NCBI GenBank assembly: GCA_013365365.1
Contig: JABVXU010000193.1
Coordinates: 1-64,000, forward strand
Reading direction: 5' to 3'
Origin: Cruorifilaria tuberocauda
Taxonomy: Eukaryota > Nematoda > Chromadorea > Rhabditida > Onchocercidae
DNA: 64,000 nt
Within the stretch, counting starts at the first letter, position 1. Each line of letters begins with the position of its first letter. The notes beneath the pieces were generated by a model. That model saw only the letters and a list, made by a program, of their open reading frames with translations, was not told the DNA's origin and ran no database searches. Positions 63,239 through 64,000 of this stretch are shown here, one piece after another. Both the position numbers and the translations under genes were made by a program.

Positions 63239-64000
63239 GTATTTGTGACAGGTTTTACCGTCCATTTCTCAGTGTACCGCGTTTGTTAAGTTTTGTTTCA
63301 TTCACTCATTTCCATGCGTCACCGTATGTTATCCATTACTTCTTGTTATACGTCGTAAGTCACTTAAATAAAATGAAATAAAGAAAAGGCTGAAAAGATT
63401 TTGTGAGTAGAATCATTTTTATTTATAACATAATGAAAATAAAGGATGGTTAGTCGGCATTGCTTTTTTTATAAATATTGCCGATATTTTCCTGCTTTGT
63501 ATAATTATGAAGCAGATAAATAGTTTATAAGGCGCAGCTTGTTGACAGTTTGCATCGCGGTTATCAGAGAGAGTGTTGTGACTCCTTCAAAACATCAGGG
63601 ATTTCTGAATGATCTTATTAAATTTCGTCGGTTTTGAATATAAGAGTTACAAATTTGTCAGCTCAAGTAGCTTATTTTGGATTTTCTCTTTTGGCTGACT
63701 GTCTTTGTTGAAAAGACATAATTTTTTGGACTTTTTCGAAATGGGAGCTTAGATTATTTTTTATCACTGTAAAGGATGAAGTGGCTAACCAAATACCTAT
63801 GTTTATTTGTAAATTTTATTAAAGTTCTGCTGCAGTTTGGGAGGGTAGATGTTAAAACTGTAAAACAGTTTTTTTACTTCGAATAAAATAATATTATTTG
63901 CAATTGAGATCTAGATATTTTGTTAAAAAGAATTTCAGTGTTACTCAGAAACTGATTGACATTGTAACGACGTTTTTTTTTGGAGTGTTGAAGGCATTTA
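63239..64000 (+). other. Intron of the WDR33-like gene, truncated by the window edge
   Basis: The last coding exon ends at ATTCTTCAG|GTATTT. From there to the edge I see no WD40 blade. The segment is AT-rich with several T runs and is best read as intron. Confidence 0.6.

Noticed and set aside
1..64000. Search for transposon ends, Wolbachia-derived inserts, tRNA genes and CRISPR arrays
   Set aside because: I saw no transposase, reverse transcriptase, bacterial-type gene, tRNA fold or spaced direct repeats. A tRNAscan and a Wolbachia BLAST would be needed to exclude short pieces.

Overview
The window reads as nuclear DNA of a parasitic nematode, most likely a filarial worm (Brugia/Onchocerca/Loa type); the species cannot be fixed from sequence alone. 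It is AT-rich, every gene is split by short introns (about 50-600 bases) with TTTYAG-type acceptors, and several start codons lie a few bases after an acceptor with no visible upstream exon, as expected for spliced-leader trans-splicing. ShKT and MSP domains point to nematodes. Exon joins were built by hand from splice signals, phase continuity and family resemblance; the reading frame closes through the joins given, except where a junction is flagged.

Layout: a CATCAAC/CGTCAAC heptamer array lies at the left edge. Then come NDUFA7 of complex I (minus, 2.7-3.7 kb); selenocysteine lyase (plus, 5.2-7.7 kb); a 22-exon BTB protein with a repetitive acidic tail (minus, 9.1-15.0 kb); a CLC-2-like chloride channel (plus, 16.2-26.8 kb); a gene-poor 3.8 kb; a BTB/zinc-finger gene (plus, 30.6-33.9 kb); a small Cys-rich protein with a hydrophobic tail (plus, 34.7-35.6 kb); a six-finger C2H2 gene (plus, 35.9-37.6 kb); an LRR membrane protein (minus, 40.0-41.5 kb); eIF5A (plus, 43.6-44.9 kb); an MRG15/MRG-1 chromodomain protein (plus, 47.2-50.0 kb); UBA3/RFL-1, the NEDD8 E1 catalytic subunit (minus, 50.8-54.5 kb); a secreted protein with a degenerate PLA2-like segment plus ShKT domains (plus, 54.7-58.6 kb); an MSP-domain protein with an N-terminal membrane segment (plus, 59.0-61.2 kb); and the 5' part of WDR33/PFS-2 (plus, from 61.8 kb, running off the window).

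The genes are mainly housekeeping (respiration, selenium recycling, translation, chromatin, neddylation, mRNA 3' processing) mixed with nematode-type lineage genes. No operon is proven. UBA3 and the PLA2-like/ShKT gene are head-to-head 262 bases apart, mrg-1 and UBA3 are tail-to-tail, and the last three plus-strand genes follow each other with 340-600 base gaps. No transposon, rRNA, tRNA or CRISPR array was recognised. The least-described items are the BTB/repeat protein, the PLA2-like/ShKT fusion, the MSP protein with a leading membrane helix, and the Cys-rich small protein.
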